Translations under genes and position numbers: made by a program
Notes under the pieces: generated by a model
What the model was told of the DNA's origin: nothing
The model's input: only the letters and a program-made list of their open reading frames with translations
Database searches by the model: none
Assembly: GCA_963696675.1 (NCBI GenBank)
Contig: CAVOLM010000048.1
Coordinates: 1-64,000 of the forward strand
Origin: DATBVX01 sp963696675
GTDB lineage: Bacteria; Pseudomonadota; Gammaproteobacteria; Steroidobacterales; Steroidobacteraceae
DNA length: 64,000 nt
Reading direction: 5' to 3'
Shown here: piece by piece, positions 10,189 through 20,859 of the stretch
How positions within the stretch are numbered: position 1 is the first letter of the stretch
How the letters are laid out: the number at the start of each line of letters is the position of its first letter

Positions 10189-10884
10189 TCAGGCTTCGCG
10201 CACCGAGAACCGGTAGCCGGCTCCGCGAACCGTCTGAATGAAGCGGTCGTAGTTGAAGACCTCGAGCGCCTTGCGGAGCCTGCGGATGTGCACGTCCACG
10301 GTGCGCTCCTCGACATAGACGTTGCCGCCCCACACCCGGTCCAGCAATTGATTGCGGCTGTAAACGCGTTCCGGATGCGTCATGAAGAAACTCAGCAGAC
10401 GATACTCCGTCGGGCCCAGCGACACTGTCTGATCGCCCACGGTGACTCGGTGGCTCGCCCCGTCGAGCACCAGCCCTTCGATTGCAATCACTTCCTCTGT
10501 GCCAGCCGGCGCCGTGCGTCGTAGCACCGCGTTGATGCGCGCCAGGAGCTCGCGCGGCGAGAACGGCTTGGTGACGTAGTCATCGGCGCCGCCTTCGAGG
10601 CCCGACACCTTGTCCTGCTCTTCCGCCCGGGCCGTCAACATGATGACGGGCACCTCGCGCGTGTCCTTGTCGCGCTTCAGTGCGCGGGTCAGCTCCAGGC
10701 CGCTCATGTCAGGAAGCATCCAGTCGACCAGCAGCAGGTCCGGTCGCCGATCGGCCAGGCGCGCCCGTGCAGCGCGGCAATCCTCCGCCTCCAGAACGTC
10801 AAAACCGGCACGCCTGAGTCCGAAGGCGATCATCTCGCGGATCGGTTTCTCGTCCTCGACGATGAGTATCTGCTTGGCAGGCAT
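10189..10884 (-). CDS. phoB: Phosphate regulon response regulator PhoB
   Basis: OmpR-family transcription factor. Start ATG 10884 (MPAKQILIVEDEKP) gives 231 residues, the standard PhoB length. The receiver domain has the acidic pocket VEDE, the phospho-acceptor in LLLVDWMLPDMSG and the conserved Lys in YVTKPFSPRELLARI. The C-terminal winged helix contains RTVDVHIRRLRKAL and TVRGAGYRF. It is intact. A Pho-box promoter 45-62 bp upstream indicates autoregulation. Confidence 0.95.
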   Translation of the reverse strand: MPAKQILIVEDEKPIREMIAFGLRRAGFDVLEAEDCRAARARLADRRPDLLLVDWMLPDMSGLELTRALKRDKDTREVPVIMLTARAEEQDKVSGLEGGADDYVTKPFSPRELLARINAVLRRTAPAGTEEVIAIEGLVLDGASHRVTVGDQTVSLGPTEYRLLSFFMTHPERVYSRNQLLDRVWGGNVYVEERTVDVHIRRLRKALEVFNYDRFIQTVRGAGYRFSVREA

Positions 10885-10912
10885 GGCGTTCCGTGCTGAA
10901 AAAGACGCGCGT

Positions 10913-10946
10913 ATTACAGGGGAGAAATATGACAGTTCCATGACTT
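10913..10946 (-). promoter_or_regulatory. Pho-box promoter of phoBR
   Basis: On the minus strand AAGTCATGGAACTGTCAT (10946-10929) contains two PhoB half-sites 11 bp apart; the second, CTGTCAT, is a perfect match. Exactly 10 bp further lies TGTAAT (10918-10913), a good -10. This is the same geometry as at pstS. The site sits in the 74-bp gap between tsaB and phoB. Confidence 0.65.
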
Positions 10947-10958
10947 CGACGCCTGAGT

Positions 10959-11651
10959 TTATGTCTTTTGTGACACGTTGTGAGTGACCCTGTCACGCAG
11001 GTAGACGGGCAAGGCCCGCTCGGGGGCCACCGCTGCGCCTTCGCGCCACCCCGCCGCGCCAAGGTACGCAATCTCTTCGGCCCGCGGCAGGAGAGTCCCG
11101 TGAATGGCCCGGGGGCGCGCTCCTCGGTTCTCAGACATTCGATCATTTGCGGATAGGCTGCCCAACCCGTGCCCGCTGCGACCCAGCCTGTCGGATCCGT
11201 CCACCTCGACCTCTTGCGGCCGACTGAGATCGTTCCGGCGAACGAGCCCTGACGAGTCCGTCGGCCGACACGTCGAATTCTGCCCAGTACACCTCGCCCA
11301 TGCGTGCGTCCATGCATGCCACCACCCGCTTCGCGATTCGCACGCGACTCGCTGCGCGACCGCAGCAAGGTCCGAGACCGGCACAATCCTCAGTCCCGCC
11401 CCGAACGCGAGGCCCTGCGCCACGCTGATGGCGATTCGCACGCCGGTGAATGCGCCGGGCCCGCGGCCCACGGCGATGCAATCGAGCTCTTCGAGTTGCA
11501 GCCCGCCCTCCGTCAGCACCGCATCGACCATCGGCAGGATCAGCTCGGAATGTCCGCGGCCCGGCTCTTCGTAGCGCACGATCAGCGTTTCGCCCAGCAG
11601 CAGCGCCACCGAGCACGCCTGGGTGGCAGTATCGATTGCGAGCAGTCTCAT
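10959..11651 (-). CDS. tsaB: tRNA t6A threonylcarbamoyl complex subunit TsaB, frameshifted
   Basis: ASKHA-fold partner of TsaD in the essential N6-threonylcarbamoyladenosine tRNA modification. Start ATG 11651 (MRLLAIDTATQACSVAL). Visible motifs are RGHSELILPMVDAVL and the diagnostic GRGPGAFTGVRIA. The frame changes near 11340, giving RVVACMDARMGEVYWAEFD, and changes again near 11200 before the C-terminus at 10959. Because TsaB is essential in most bacteria, these breaks are probably sequence errors. It overlaps the end of the yoaA helicase upstream, the same neighbour as in Escherichia coli. Confidence 0.85.
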   Translation of the reverse strand: MRLLAIDTATQACSVALLLGETLIVRYEEPGRGHSELILPMVDAVLTEGGLQLEELDCIAVGRGPGAFTGVRIAISVAQGLAFGAGLRIVPVSDLAAVAQRVACESRSGWWHAWTHAWARCTGQNSTCRPTDSSGLVRRNDLSRPQEVEVDGSDRLGRSGHGLGSLSANDRMSENRGARPRAIHGTLLPRAEEIAYLGAAGWREGAAVAPERALPVYLRDRVTHNVSQKT

Positions 11652-13583
11652 GCCGTGCGATGTTACGCGTTCGAGCATCGCGATCGCTTCACGCACTTCC
11701 TGGGTCGCGGGCATCGGCGGCAGGCTCTGCACGAACACCCGCCCGTAGCTGCGCGTGGTCAGGCGCGGGTCGCAGATCATCACTACGCCCGCGTCGGCGC
11801 TGTCGCGAATCAGGCGGCCGACACCCTGCTTGAGCGCGAGCACTGCCTGGGGGAGCTGATACTCCGAAAAGGGCTTACCACCATGACGGCGAATCGATTC
11901 GAGCCGTGCTGCAAGCACGGGATCGTCCGGTGAGGCGAAGGGCAGCTTGTCGATGACTACGAGCGAGAGTGCCTGTCCCTTGACGTCGACACCCTCCCAG
12001 AAACTGCCGGTACCGAGCAGCACGGCGTTACCCAGTTCTCTGAATTGCCGCAGCAGTTGCTCCCGCGGTGCTTCACCCTGGATGAGCACCGGGAACGGCG
12101 CGCCCGAGCCGACTCTTGTTCCTCATCCACGCGGCACCGTCGGCGAGCGCCCGATGACTCGTAAACAGGCAAAACGCACGTCCACCTGCTGCTTCGAGCA
12201 GCGGCCATGCGGCCTGCAGAACATCGCTGGCATGGTTACGGTCAGCCGGGTCGGACATCACCAGCGGCAGATAGAGCAAGGCCTGACGCCGGTAATCGAA
12301 CGGGCTGTCGATGCGCACGGTGCGCGCCTCGGGCACGCCGACGCGATGGGTGAAGTGACTGAAATCCTCGCCCACCGCGAGCGTTGCGGAGGTGAAGATC
12401 CACGCACAGGCTTGTGCGGTGATGAACTGCTGCAGGCGGCTCGCAATCTCGAACGGCGTGAACTGCAGCGTCCAGGCCTGTGCATACACCTCGATCCAGC
12501 GCACGCCGGATTCCTCTTCGAACGTGCGCAGCTCCGCGCACTTTGCAGCCAGCTCGCCCGCGCGCCGTGCACAGTGCTCGAGCCCCGCGGATGCCATCAG
12601 CTGCGCTGAGCGTATCGCGCACTACCTCGAGCTGTGTCTCGATCTCCGCCAGGCGCTCCGCCGCCGTCGAGCTCAGAGCACCCCACTCGATGCGCTTCTC
12701 ACCGCGCGGCAACTCCTGGCGAAATTCCGTGATCACGGTTTCGAGCGCATTCAGAGAAGCATCGATCGAAGTGCCGCCCAGATGAGCCGCTCGTAGCTCG
12801 ACGCGCGTATCGCGTACCAGGCTGGTGAGCTGCCGGGCGCTCAGGCTCGCGCCGAAGAACTGCGCAGCGATCTCCGGAATCTGGTGTGCTTCGTCCAGGA
12901 TCACGGCTTCCGTGCCCGGCAGCAGGTCCCCGAAGCCGCCCTCCTTGAGCGCGAGATCGGCAAGCAGGAGATGATGATTCACGATCACGATGTCCGCGGC
13001 TTGCGCGGCACGTCGTGCCGCAAAGACGTGACAGTCGTTGAACTGCGGGCAGTCCGTGCCGAGACAGTTCTCTCGCGTCGAAGTGACTGCCGGCCACACG
13101 GGGTGATTTTCCGCCAAGACCACTCAGTTCGCTGATGTCGCCGCTGCGAGTCGTGCGCGACCACTCGGCTATCCGCTCGAAAGCTCGTGCGCCACCGTTC
13201 TCTTGCAACGGCAGCTCGCGCTCCGATCTGGCGAGCTCAAGGCGGTGCCGACACAGGTAATTGGCGCGGCCCTTGAGCAGAGCGATCTTCACGGGTCGGC
13301 CGATCGCGGCACTCACCGCCGGCAGGTCGCGGTGATAGAGCTGATCCTGGAGCGTGCGCGTGCCCGTCGAGATGATGACGTGCCGGCCCGAAAGCAAAGC
13401 GGGCACGAGATAGGCGAATGTCTTGCCGGTTCCGGTGCCCGCCTCGATCACCAGCGGCTCGAGCGCCGCGAGTGCCTGCGCGACGCAGCGGGCCATTTCG
13501 AGCTGCTCAGCGCGAGGTGCAAAGCCGGGTAAGGTCTGGGCCAGCGGTCCCTCGGCGCCCAGAATATCGTCGCAGTCTCTCAA
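11648..13583 (-). CDS. yoaA: DinG-family Fe-S DNA helicase YoaA, several frameshifts
   Basis: XPD/DinG-type superfamily 2 helicase. N-terminal Walker A is in IEAGTGTGKTFAYLVPAL. Four cysteines that would hold a 4Fe-4S cluster are in YLCRHRL and ENCLGTDCPQFNDC. The DEAH box is VILDEAHQIPE. Helicase motifs IV-VI follow (FTSATLAVG, GSFWEGVDVKG, QGVGRLIRD). The sequence crosses frames near 13110, 12600 and 12100. The stop is placed at 11648-11650, where TGA overlaps the tsaB ATG as ATGA; as given, the last segment instead reads straight into tsaB. Corrected length is about 640 residues. Confidence 0.82.
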
Positions 13584-16500
13584 TTAGAACCTGGCGCTTA
13601 GTTCCCTGAAGGTGTCCTGGTCGGCCTTGATGCGCAGTTTAATGAATGGACCCTGGTCGGTGTAACGATTGCGCGAGAAATCCTCATCGTGGAAGCCCGC
13701 GAAGTTATAGCCGACCGCGATCCAGACGTTGCGAGCGAGACTGATGCCGAAGTCCGCACCCAGCGCGTACTCATGAGTCCCCGCACTCCATGAATTGAGT
13801 GCCGCGGCCTGAACGCCCACGTCGAAGCGCCCGCCCAGGTCGTGGCGCAGGTCGATGCCCTGCAGGTCGCTGTACCCGTCGTAGTGATCACCATCGATCG
13901 TCGCGCGGGTATAGCGCGTGCCGAATTGCAGCCCGAGCTGGGTTCGCTCATCGAGCTTCCAGTTGGCGTTGAACGAATCGACCGCGCGCCAGGATTCGAG
14001 GTCCTGCAGCATGCCTGTGCTGGTCTCGGTCAGCAGGTCGAGGCGATTGAGCAGGATCCAACGGCTCTGGATCGGGCGATACGCCCAGCCAAAGCTCAGG
14101 TCGACGCGCGTGTCCTGCTGGCCCGTCCGACAGGTCGCTGCTCAGCGCGAGCAGTGACAGCGAGAAGGCCTGCCCGGCGACCGGCTCGCGATAGAGCCCG
14201 CCGCTCAGCGAGACGCGATTCTCCAGATCCGCGTTCCGATATTCGAGCCGCGACGTCATGGTCCAGAGCTCGCCGCGATACAGCGCCCCAGCGTACGTCG
14301 CGAAGAAATCGCCAGCCAGACTGCCGGACGCCAGCGGCACCTGCGGATCGATGGGCCTGGTGCCGGGCTCGGTCAGCGTGCTGCTCTGATCGACGCCGAA
14401 ATCCAGCGCCCAGCGCTTGCCGAGCTGGAAGCCCTGGGTGAGGCCGAGGTTCGCGAAGGTGCGCGGTCCGAATTCGGACTGCTCGGCGTTAACACTGGAA
14501 ACGATCTCCGCGCGGGACCACGGTGAGGCGCGCACGCCGGCACGCATCATGTTGCTGCTGAGGTTTTCCCCTTCTGCGTGCTCGTACTCGCTGAACAGGG
14601 TCATGTCCTGCGTCGCGCGCCAGTCCGCCCCCACGACCGTGCGCGTGGGGAAATCGAGGCTCGCGTTCTCGCCGCCCAGCGAGGTCTCCGCCGAGGCGCG
14701 CAGTCGCACGCGCTTCTCCAGCATGTCCATGCTGCCCGTGACGTAGGCCTGGTCGGAGCCCTGCGCCTCGCCATCGACCTCATCGTTGACGTGACGCACG
14801 CCGACGCCACCGCCCCGTGCTTCATCCTGATAGTGCAGCTCCGCAGACCCGGCTTCCCGCGTATTGCCGGTATCGAGATATTCCTGTTCGTAGGCTTCCG
14901 CCTGCACAGCGATCCGATCCGTGAGATTGACGCGACCGTCCGCACCGTACTTGCGGGTGCCCGATTCGGTCGACAGCTGCTGACCCAGCCCGAAGCCTTG
15001 CTCCTGCTCGCGCAGGTACACGCGCCCGTCCAGGCGTCCGCTCTGATGAGACAGCTCGGCGAGATAGGCGTGAGGATCGCTGCCTGACACGGCTCCCTGC
15101 GTGGATTGCGCGGCTTCGGCCTTGAACTCGGTCCCCGCACCGATCTTCCACTGCATGTCTGCGCCCGCGAGCTGTCGATCCCCAGCTTGAGCACCTTCGT
15201 GTACGAAGCTCGCGCCGAGCTCGACCTTGTCGCCGGCGAGACGTACCGAGGTGCGGCCGCCCGCAGTCAGTTCCTCTCCCTGCTCACCTTGCGTCTCATA
15301 CTCGACGATGATGAACACCGGGTTGAAATTGGTATCGCGGTCGAGGATCGGTTCCTTGAAGAACAGCTCCCCGCGCTCGTAGTCGATGCTGTAGTCCAGG
15401 AAGCGCGTCATCGTGCGCGACTCCACGACTCGCTCAGTGTGGAACCGGTCGCGCGATTCGACGCGCAGCTTTTCACTGCCGATGACGAGCGGGACGTGCG
15501 AGAGCCGGTACAGGCCCGACGTGCCATCGCCACGGAGCTCGTCCTTGACGAAGCCTTGTGCACTGTTCGCAGCGAACGCGTTCGCGGTCCACTGCTTGCC
15601 CGCGAATTCCGTGTGCAGGCCGCTCAGGCTGCGGCTATAGCGCGACAACTCAGTGACCGTGAGCCCGGTATCGAAGTCGCCGAAGAGCGCATAGAACTGC
15701 CGGCGCTCGAGCTTGAGGTACAGCTTGTGCTGGCTCGCGGCCTCGTTGCGCTGCTCGGTCGCATCGCCATACAGCGTGTAGTAACGGTCGGGCTCGATCA
15801 CATCCTTGAGCCGCGCCCGCGCCTCATCGCGATCGCGCGCTGAGTCGTAGGCGATCGTGAGCAGGAAATCGCCGCGGATCCGACCCTTCGCGAACAATGC
15901 GACGCGACCCGCCTCGTCCAGACCGTCGTCGACGCCCGCTTCGCGCGCCGCCTCGGCGTTCTGGCTGATGGTCCGATAGGCGGCGGTACCCTCGGCGACG
16001 CCGACCAGCACCCAATCGCGCGCGGCCGGCGCCAGCCAGGCCCGGATCTCCTGTTCGCGATCATTATTGAACTTGAGGTGCACGACGACCTCGCCGCTCT
16101 GGGTCGTTGGCTCGAGCTCGATGGTCGCGACGCCGCCGTCCTCGACCGTATAGGTCGGCTCGCGATGCCCCGTCACGAGTAACTGGTTCTCCGTCAGCGA
16201 CTGCACCTCGAACCAGGAACGACGTGGCGGGTCGACGCGGAACGTGCCGAGCGTGCCGCGGCGTGCGGGCTTGCCATAGGCATCGGCGACCTTGATGCGA
16301 ATCGTGGGATGCGTGCGGCCATCCGCCACCAGGAGCGATGAATTCGGATCGTATTCCGCCCGAACAGGGCCGCCACCGAAGTGAATGTCGCGGGTGAGCC
16401 GATCGACTTCATCGCCATCCGCATTACGGACGATTGCGACGAGCTGGCTCGGGCCCTCTGGGATATCGACGCCGCGCCACAGGCTGACAGCCACCGTATG

Positions 16501-19158
16501 CGCGCGATTTTCGGAGGTGCCGTAGAAATTGAGCGGGCTGACCGGCGAGCCATCGAGCCGCAACTCGACCGTCTGCCCGGGGGCATGTCGCACCGCGGCT
16601 TTGATGCTCGTGATAGCCGGATAGAAATCGGCGCGCGGCAGCTCCCAATCGATGCCCGGGGCGAGTGATTCGATGTTGGGCAGATCTCCCCCTTCCGCCT
16701 CGAGATCGACATGCGACTGAGCACCTGCAGGCAAATCCGACTTCGGCGCCTTGAGGAATACCAGCACGCCTCGGGTTTGCGCACGGGTCGTGGCATCCGC
16801 CTCGCCGCCCGCAGCCGCGAGCGGCAGTGAAACCGTATCGGTCTTCTGACCGTTCTGCGTCGGCGAATCGAACATCAGCAGCGCACGCACCACCGGATCG
16901 CCGGCTGTGCCCGTTGCCGCGCTGACTGCGAAGCCAAGCTTGCGACGCCATTGCGCCGTCGTCTCTCCGAAGCGGAAAGTCAGCAGCGAACCGGTTTGCT
17001 CCGCATCGTCAATCGGCTTGCCATCGGCGGTCGCGCTGCCCGGAACGTACGCGAATTGGTCCGGCAGCATGACGAGCGCCTTGAGATTGCCGACCGCAAC
17101 GCCTTCAACCGTGATATCGATGCCAAGCTGCGTCCCGTTGGCCTGCGCCGAGACATCGCGATCGAGGGCGAGCGTCACGCTGCCTTCCGGCGGGCGCCGC
17201 GTCGTCAGGTTGAAATCCGCACGCCACAGCGAGCCGCCGCCCACATCCGCGAACTGCGAGTAGGCGCGTCCCGCGTGCCTGCCGGCAGCCTCACAGCTCA
17301 TCGGCTCGAGAGTGTCGGAGATGCTGTCGACGTCGAGCTGCACGACGTGAGTGCCAGCTGCAACATCCTCGAAGTGGTACTTGCCCTCACTGTCGGTGAC
17401 GCTGTAGCGCCCGTCTTCGAGGTAAACGCGCACACCCTCGACGCCTGGCGCCTGCAATGAGTCGGCGCCGCATGCGCTGTCGACGACGCGGCCCATGATG
17501 AACGCGCGATCGTTGTTGAGGGCCTGCTGGATGCGAATCGTGCTGCTCGCGGGATTGGAGATCATGTTGTCCGCACCGGCCGCCGCAGCGCGGTTGGTCA
17601 GCACGTCGCCCTTCACGCTGAGCGTGAGCGCGGCGACGTAGCGCACGGTGATCTTCTCGCCGGGCCCAAGATCGCCGCTGTCGAAAGTCAGCGTCCGGCC
17701 GTCCGGTGCGATTTGCGGATCTGCGCCATGCACCGCATCGAGCTGATTGCGCACCACGCGGGTCGAACCCGCCTGGTAGCGCAGACCGACCGGGAGAATA
17801 TCCGTGATATGCGTAGCCGTGATCGTGCCGCTGGTGCCGGGGTTTTCGAGCATCAGCGTGTACTGAACGAAATCGCCTGGCGCCGCCAGCGTCGTAAGCG
17901 TCGACTTCTGCAAGAAAAGCCGCGTGCCGGTCGGATCCAGGGGCACGTCGATGTTGGCCTCAGACGGCGCCGCCACCGCATAGCCGGCCGCGAACGATCC
18001 GGCGTTGAGCGTGAAGGGCGCTGTGGGCAGGGTCTGCAACGCGGCAGGATCGGCCGTGGATGGGAACCGATAGCTGGGCGGTGGCGTGAGCTCGAGTCGA
18101 TAGCTGCCGGGCGCATTCACCACCGGGAATCGGAACCGGCCCGACGCGAATACGTAACTCGTGCCGGACGAGTCCGTTACGGTCGAGCCCGAGATGATTT
18201 CCCTCGGAAACGTACTCACACCGTCGTCGCCGCGCGCGGTTACCGGTGTGCCAGTGGCTGCATCAACCAGGCGAATCCTTACGCCATCGACCGGTTGCCC
18301 GGTCTGCGAATCAAAGATCAGTCCGCTCGGATCGATCCCTGCGCTCGCAGCAACGCTGTCGGTCGCATCGAGCGGATCGACGTAGCTCGAGCTGAGCGTC
18401 GCATCGCGCGCCACCTGCAGCGTGCAATCGCCGGGTGTTGCGGCGTTCGTACCGGTCTGCAGATAGCCTACGAATACCCCGCTCGCCGGTGTCGTCTCGG
18501 TCAAGCGGATCGTTTCGCGATCGCCGGTCTGCTGAGCGGCGATCTGCACGTCGACACTGTCGCGCACCGCTGAATCGCGGTTCTGATCGGCGTCCACGAG
18601 CCGCACGAACAGCGGCTCGCCGCCGTGATAGTTCGCGGTACTTGTCAGTGCAACCGGTTGTGTCGGATCAATCGTCTGACCACCGATCAACACCGGGTTC
18701 GGAAGAGTCTGGAAAGTGGTGCCCGCCAGACATTGAGTCGGTCCCGCCGGTTCGGTGACGATCGGGTTGCTGGCGCTCGTGCGCAGCAGCTCGATTGCCG
18801 CGCGCGAAGCCGGCGGCGCGACGATGGTGAGCACTTCATTGGAATTGAGCGTCCTTGCCGCCCCGCCACTGGTCGTGTAACTGGCCTGACCGGTATTGCG
18901 AATCGCCGTTCCTGGCGGCGTGGCGGGTTGAGATTGAGCCGAAGCAACCTGCACGCTGCCGGCCAGCACGAACGCGCACGCGAGCACCCCGCGCCACAAA
19001 TGCAGCGGGGCAGAGCGGACGCGAAGGTCCGCCCTGCCCCGGTTTGTGGCCGGAGTATCGAATGCCCGGTCGCGCAACCGGCTGGTAGCCGACTGCAGGT
19101 GTACGACTATCAGCCTGAAGGCTGCGCCGAGCGGCCGCGTGGCGGCTCGCTCAGTCAT
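13584..19158 (-). CDS. Giant DUF11/SdrD-like outer-membrane barrel protein
   Basis: About 1858 residues, with one frame change near 14130. A long basic leader precedes a signal peptide (about residues 52-77, ending VASAQ), so the true start may be an internal TTG/GTG. Next comes a motif shared with two upstream genes (about 83-115, AIRNTGQASYTTSG...SNEV), then a DUF11 domain (about 418-515, PGDFVQYTLMLENPG). A carboxypeptidase-regulatory-like module (about 575-625, DSEGKYHFEDVAAGTHVV) and Ig/invasin-like segments follow. From about residue 1080 the repeated amphipathic strands look like a very large beta barrel ending in Phe. It is the last gene of a four-gene operon. Function is unknown; an anchor or secretion pore for the upstream DUF11 proteins is inference. 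Confidence 0.7.
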
Positions 19159-19175
19159 CCTTCATCCGTCGACGA

Positions 19176-20237
19176 TCACTTGACCGTCACGCGGAATGTC
19201 ACGGTTGCCGTCGTCGACGGACCAACTGTGATGCCGGCAGTCGGATTGACAGTCAGCGTCGAGCCACTGATTCCGCATCCGTCGGCATTGCCGTCAGCTG
19301 CGTCAGCGTTGCAGAACGTCGCGGGACCGCCACCCACCTGGATTTGCACGTTTGTCGCGCCAGGCATCAGCGTCAGGTTCGTGTCGAGCGTATCAGCGAT
19401 GGAGATGCCGCCCGCAGGAGCCGTGCCGGTGTTCTGGATAGTGACGACGTACTGGATGACTGCACCCGGAATGGACTTCGGGTTGGTGGTGCCATTGAAC
19501 GGATCGCTGACCACCGACAACGCCTTCGAGATGTTGAGCGCCGCAGATTGGACCAGGTACTGGTCGTCTGCACCCTCGGTCGCATCCTCTCCCGTATCGC
19601 CGAACACGACGTCAACGCCGGGGGTGTCAGCCCCAGCTGTTTCGGTCGCGAGGGTCGCGCCCGCGGTGCCCGCCACCGCAGCACGCGCCTGCAGGTGCAC
19701 GTTCACGACCTGCGCATTGGTCGCGCCTGCCGGTACGTTGACCACCACGAACACTCGAACGCCAGCATCGGGCGCCAGCGTATCGATGTGCTGAGCAGTA
19801 TCGGCCGGGTCGTACGTGCCGTTGCCATTGCCGTCCACGAGCACGTTGAGTGGCAAGAAGTCAGCGTTGTCGGTCTGCGTGAACAGCACCGTTCCGGTGA
19901 GATTCGACGCTGAGAGCTGAAAGCCCTGCGAGTCGTTACCGGTATTGGTCACGAGGTAACTCAGGACCGCATTGGTCTGCCCGGGAAGCACGAGCGTGGC
20001 GTTGCCGCTGAACTCGGTTACCGTCAGGTCGATGCGGTTGTCCACTACGAACTGAGTTGGCGCGCTCGTGATCGGGGTCTGAGGCACGCCATTCACGTTG
20101 TAGTTGACGGTCGCGGTATTGCTGACCGTTGTATTCGCTGGCGTACCGGCGGCGTGAGCCACCTGTACTCCTGCCAGCAACGACAACAACACGGCAATGC
20201 CGCTTGCTGTCTTCAGTCGCTTCATGATCGATGTCAT
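19176..20237 (-). CDS. Secreted DUF11-domain protein
   Basis: 353 residues. The ATG at 20237 has AGGAG upstream. The signal peptide ends about residue 29 (VAHAAG). Residues about 33-66 carry the motif TTVSNTATVNYNVNGVP...FVVDN, shared with the genes at 20860 and 13584. A middle beta domain contains a calcium-loop-like DGNGNGTYDPAD. The C-terminal DUF11-type domain starts near VVSDPFNGTTNPKSIPGA and includes VIQYVVTIQNTGTAPAGGISIADTL split over adjacent strands. It is intact. The gap to the giant barrel gene is 17 bp, so the two are cotranscribed. The role is probably extracellular or surface structural. Confidence 0.72.
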   Translation of the reverse strand: MTSIMKRLKTASGIAVLLSLLAGVQVAHAAGTPANTTVSNTATVNYNVNGVPQTPITSAPTQFVVDNRIDLTVTEFSGNATLVLPGQTNAVLSYLVTNTGNDSQGFQLSASNLTGTVLFTQTDNADFLPLNVLVDGNGNGTYDPADTAQHIDTLAPDAGVRVFVVVNVPAGATNAQVVNVHLQARAAVAGTAGATLATETAGADTPGVDVVFGDTGEDATEGADDQYLVQSAALNISKALSVVSDPFNGTTNPKSIPGAVIQYVVTIQNTGTAPAGGISIADTLDTNLTLMPGATNVQIQVGGGPATFCNADAADGNADGCGISGSTLTVNPTAGITVGPSTTATVTFRVTVK

Positions 20238-20349
20238 TTCGATACTCCTGTCAGTTTAAAAAATGCAAGGCGCAGAACCGGAAGCCGCGGACCCCTGCAA
20301 GTCCGCGACACCGTTTCCCCTGGAATCTCTGTGGAAAGGATCCGCGCTG

Positions 20350-20841
20350 TTATTCGAGGCGGGCGCGGAAGCGTGCGAACGCGACCGAGCCGGGCTTCAG
20401 TGGGTTGCGCATGACCCAGCGAATGTTGGTGTATTCATCGGCGCGCGCTTCGCGCTGCGAGCCGTCGGGATTGGAGACCTTCAGAGCCGCGGGCTTGTCG
20501 TAGTGAAAGCCGCTGTCGATCGAGTAAGTCACTTCGGTGCCGGGACCGATCGCGGAATTGGCGAGGTACTTCATGTGCTCCGGAACCGGGTTGTCGATGA
20601 CGACGGCGTCCGCCGGCTCATCGCAGATATTGGTCGCGCTGACGGTGTAGACGACCTCGTCTCCCGGCACGATCTTTTCGGCCGGCACCAGGCGCGTGCT
20701 CTTCTCGCCGCGCTCGTTGGTGTCGACCTTCTCGATCTCAGCGACGGTCTTGAGCAGGATGCACCCACGCTCCTGCGCCGAAACCGTGGTCGCGACGAAC
20801 GCGAGGATCATTCCCGCCGCAAAGATCTTCATCCGTTTCAT
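20350..20841 (-). CDS. Small secreted DUF11-like protein
   Basis: 163 residues. The start ATG at 20841 has AGGAG 7 bp upstream. The signal peptide covers about residues 1-22 (MILAFVATTVSAQ). The mature part is one DUF11-like domain: PGDEVVYTVSATNICDEPA, then VVIDNPVPEHMKYLANSAIG and a C-terminal strand FARFRARLE. It lacks the N-terminal shared motif of its larger neighbours. Two cysteines (GCILL and NICDE) may form a disulfide. It sits 18 bp after the gene at 20860 and 112 bp before the next, all on the same strand. Function is unknown. Confidence 0.7.
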   Translation of the reverse strand: MKRMKIFAAGMILAFVATTVSAQERGCILLKTVAEIEKVDTNERGEKSTRLVPAEKIVPGDEVVYTVSATNICDEPADAVVIDNPVPEHMKYLANSAIGPGTEVTYSIDSGFHYDKPAALKVSNPDGSQREARADEYTNIRWVMRNPLKPGSVAFARFRARLE

Positions 20842-20859
20842 GACTCGACTCCTGAAGTT

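Noticed and set aside
17713..18573. 286-codon frame antisense to the giant DUF11 barrel gene
   Set aside because: No start context or similarity; the minus-strand protein is continuous here.
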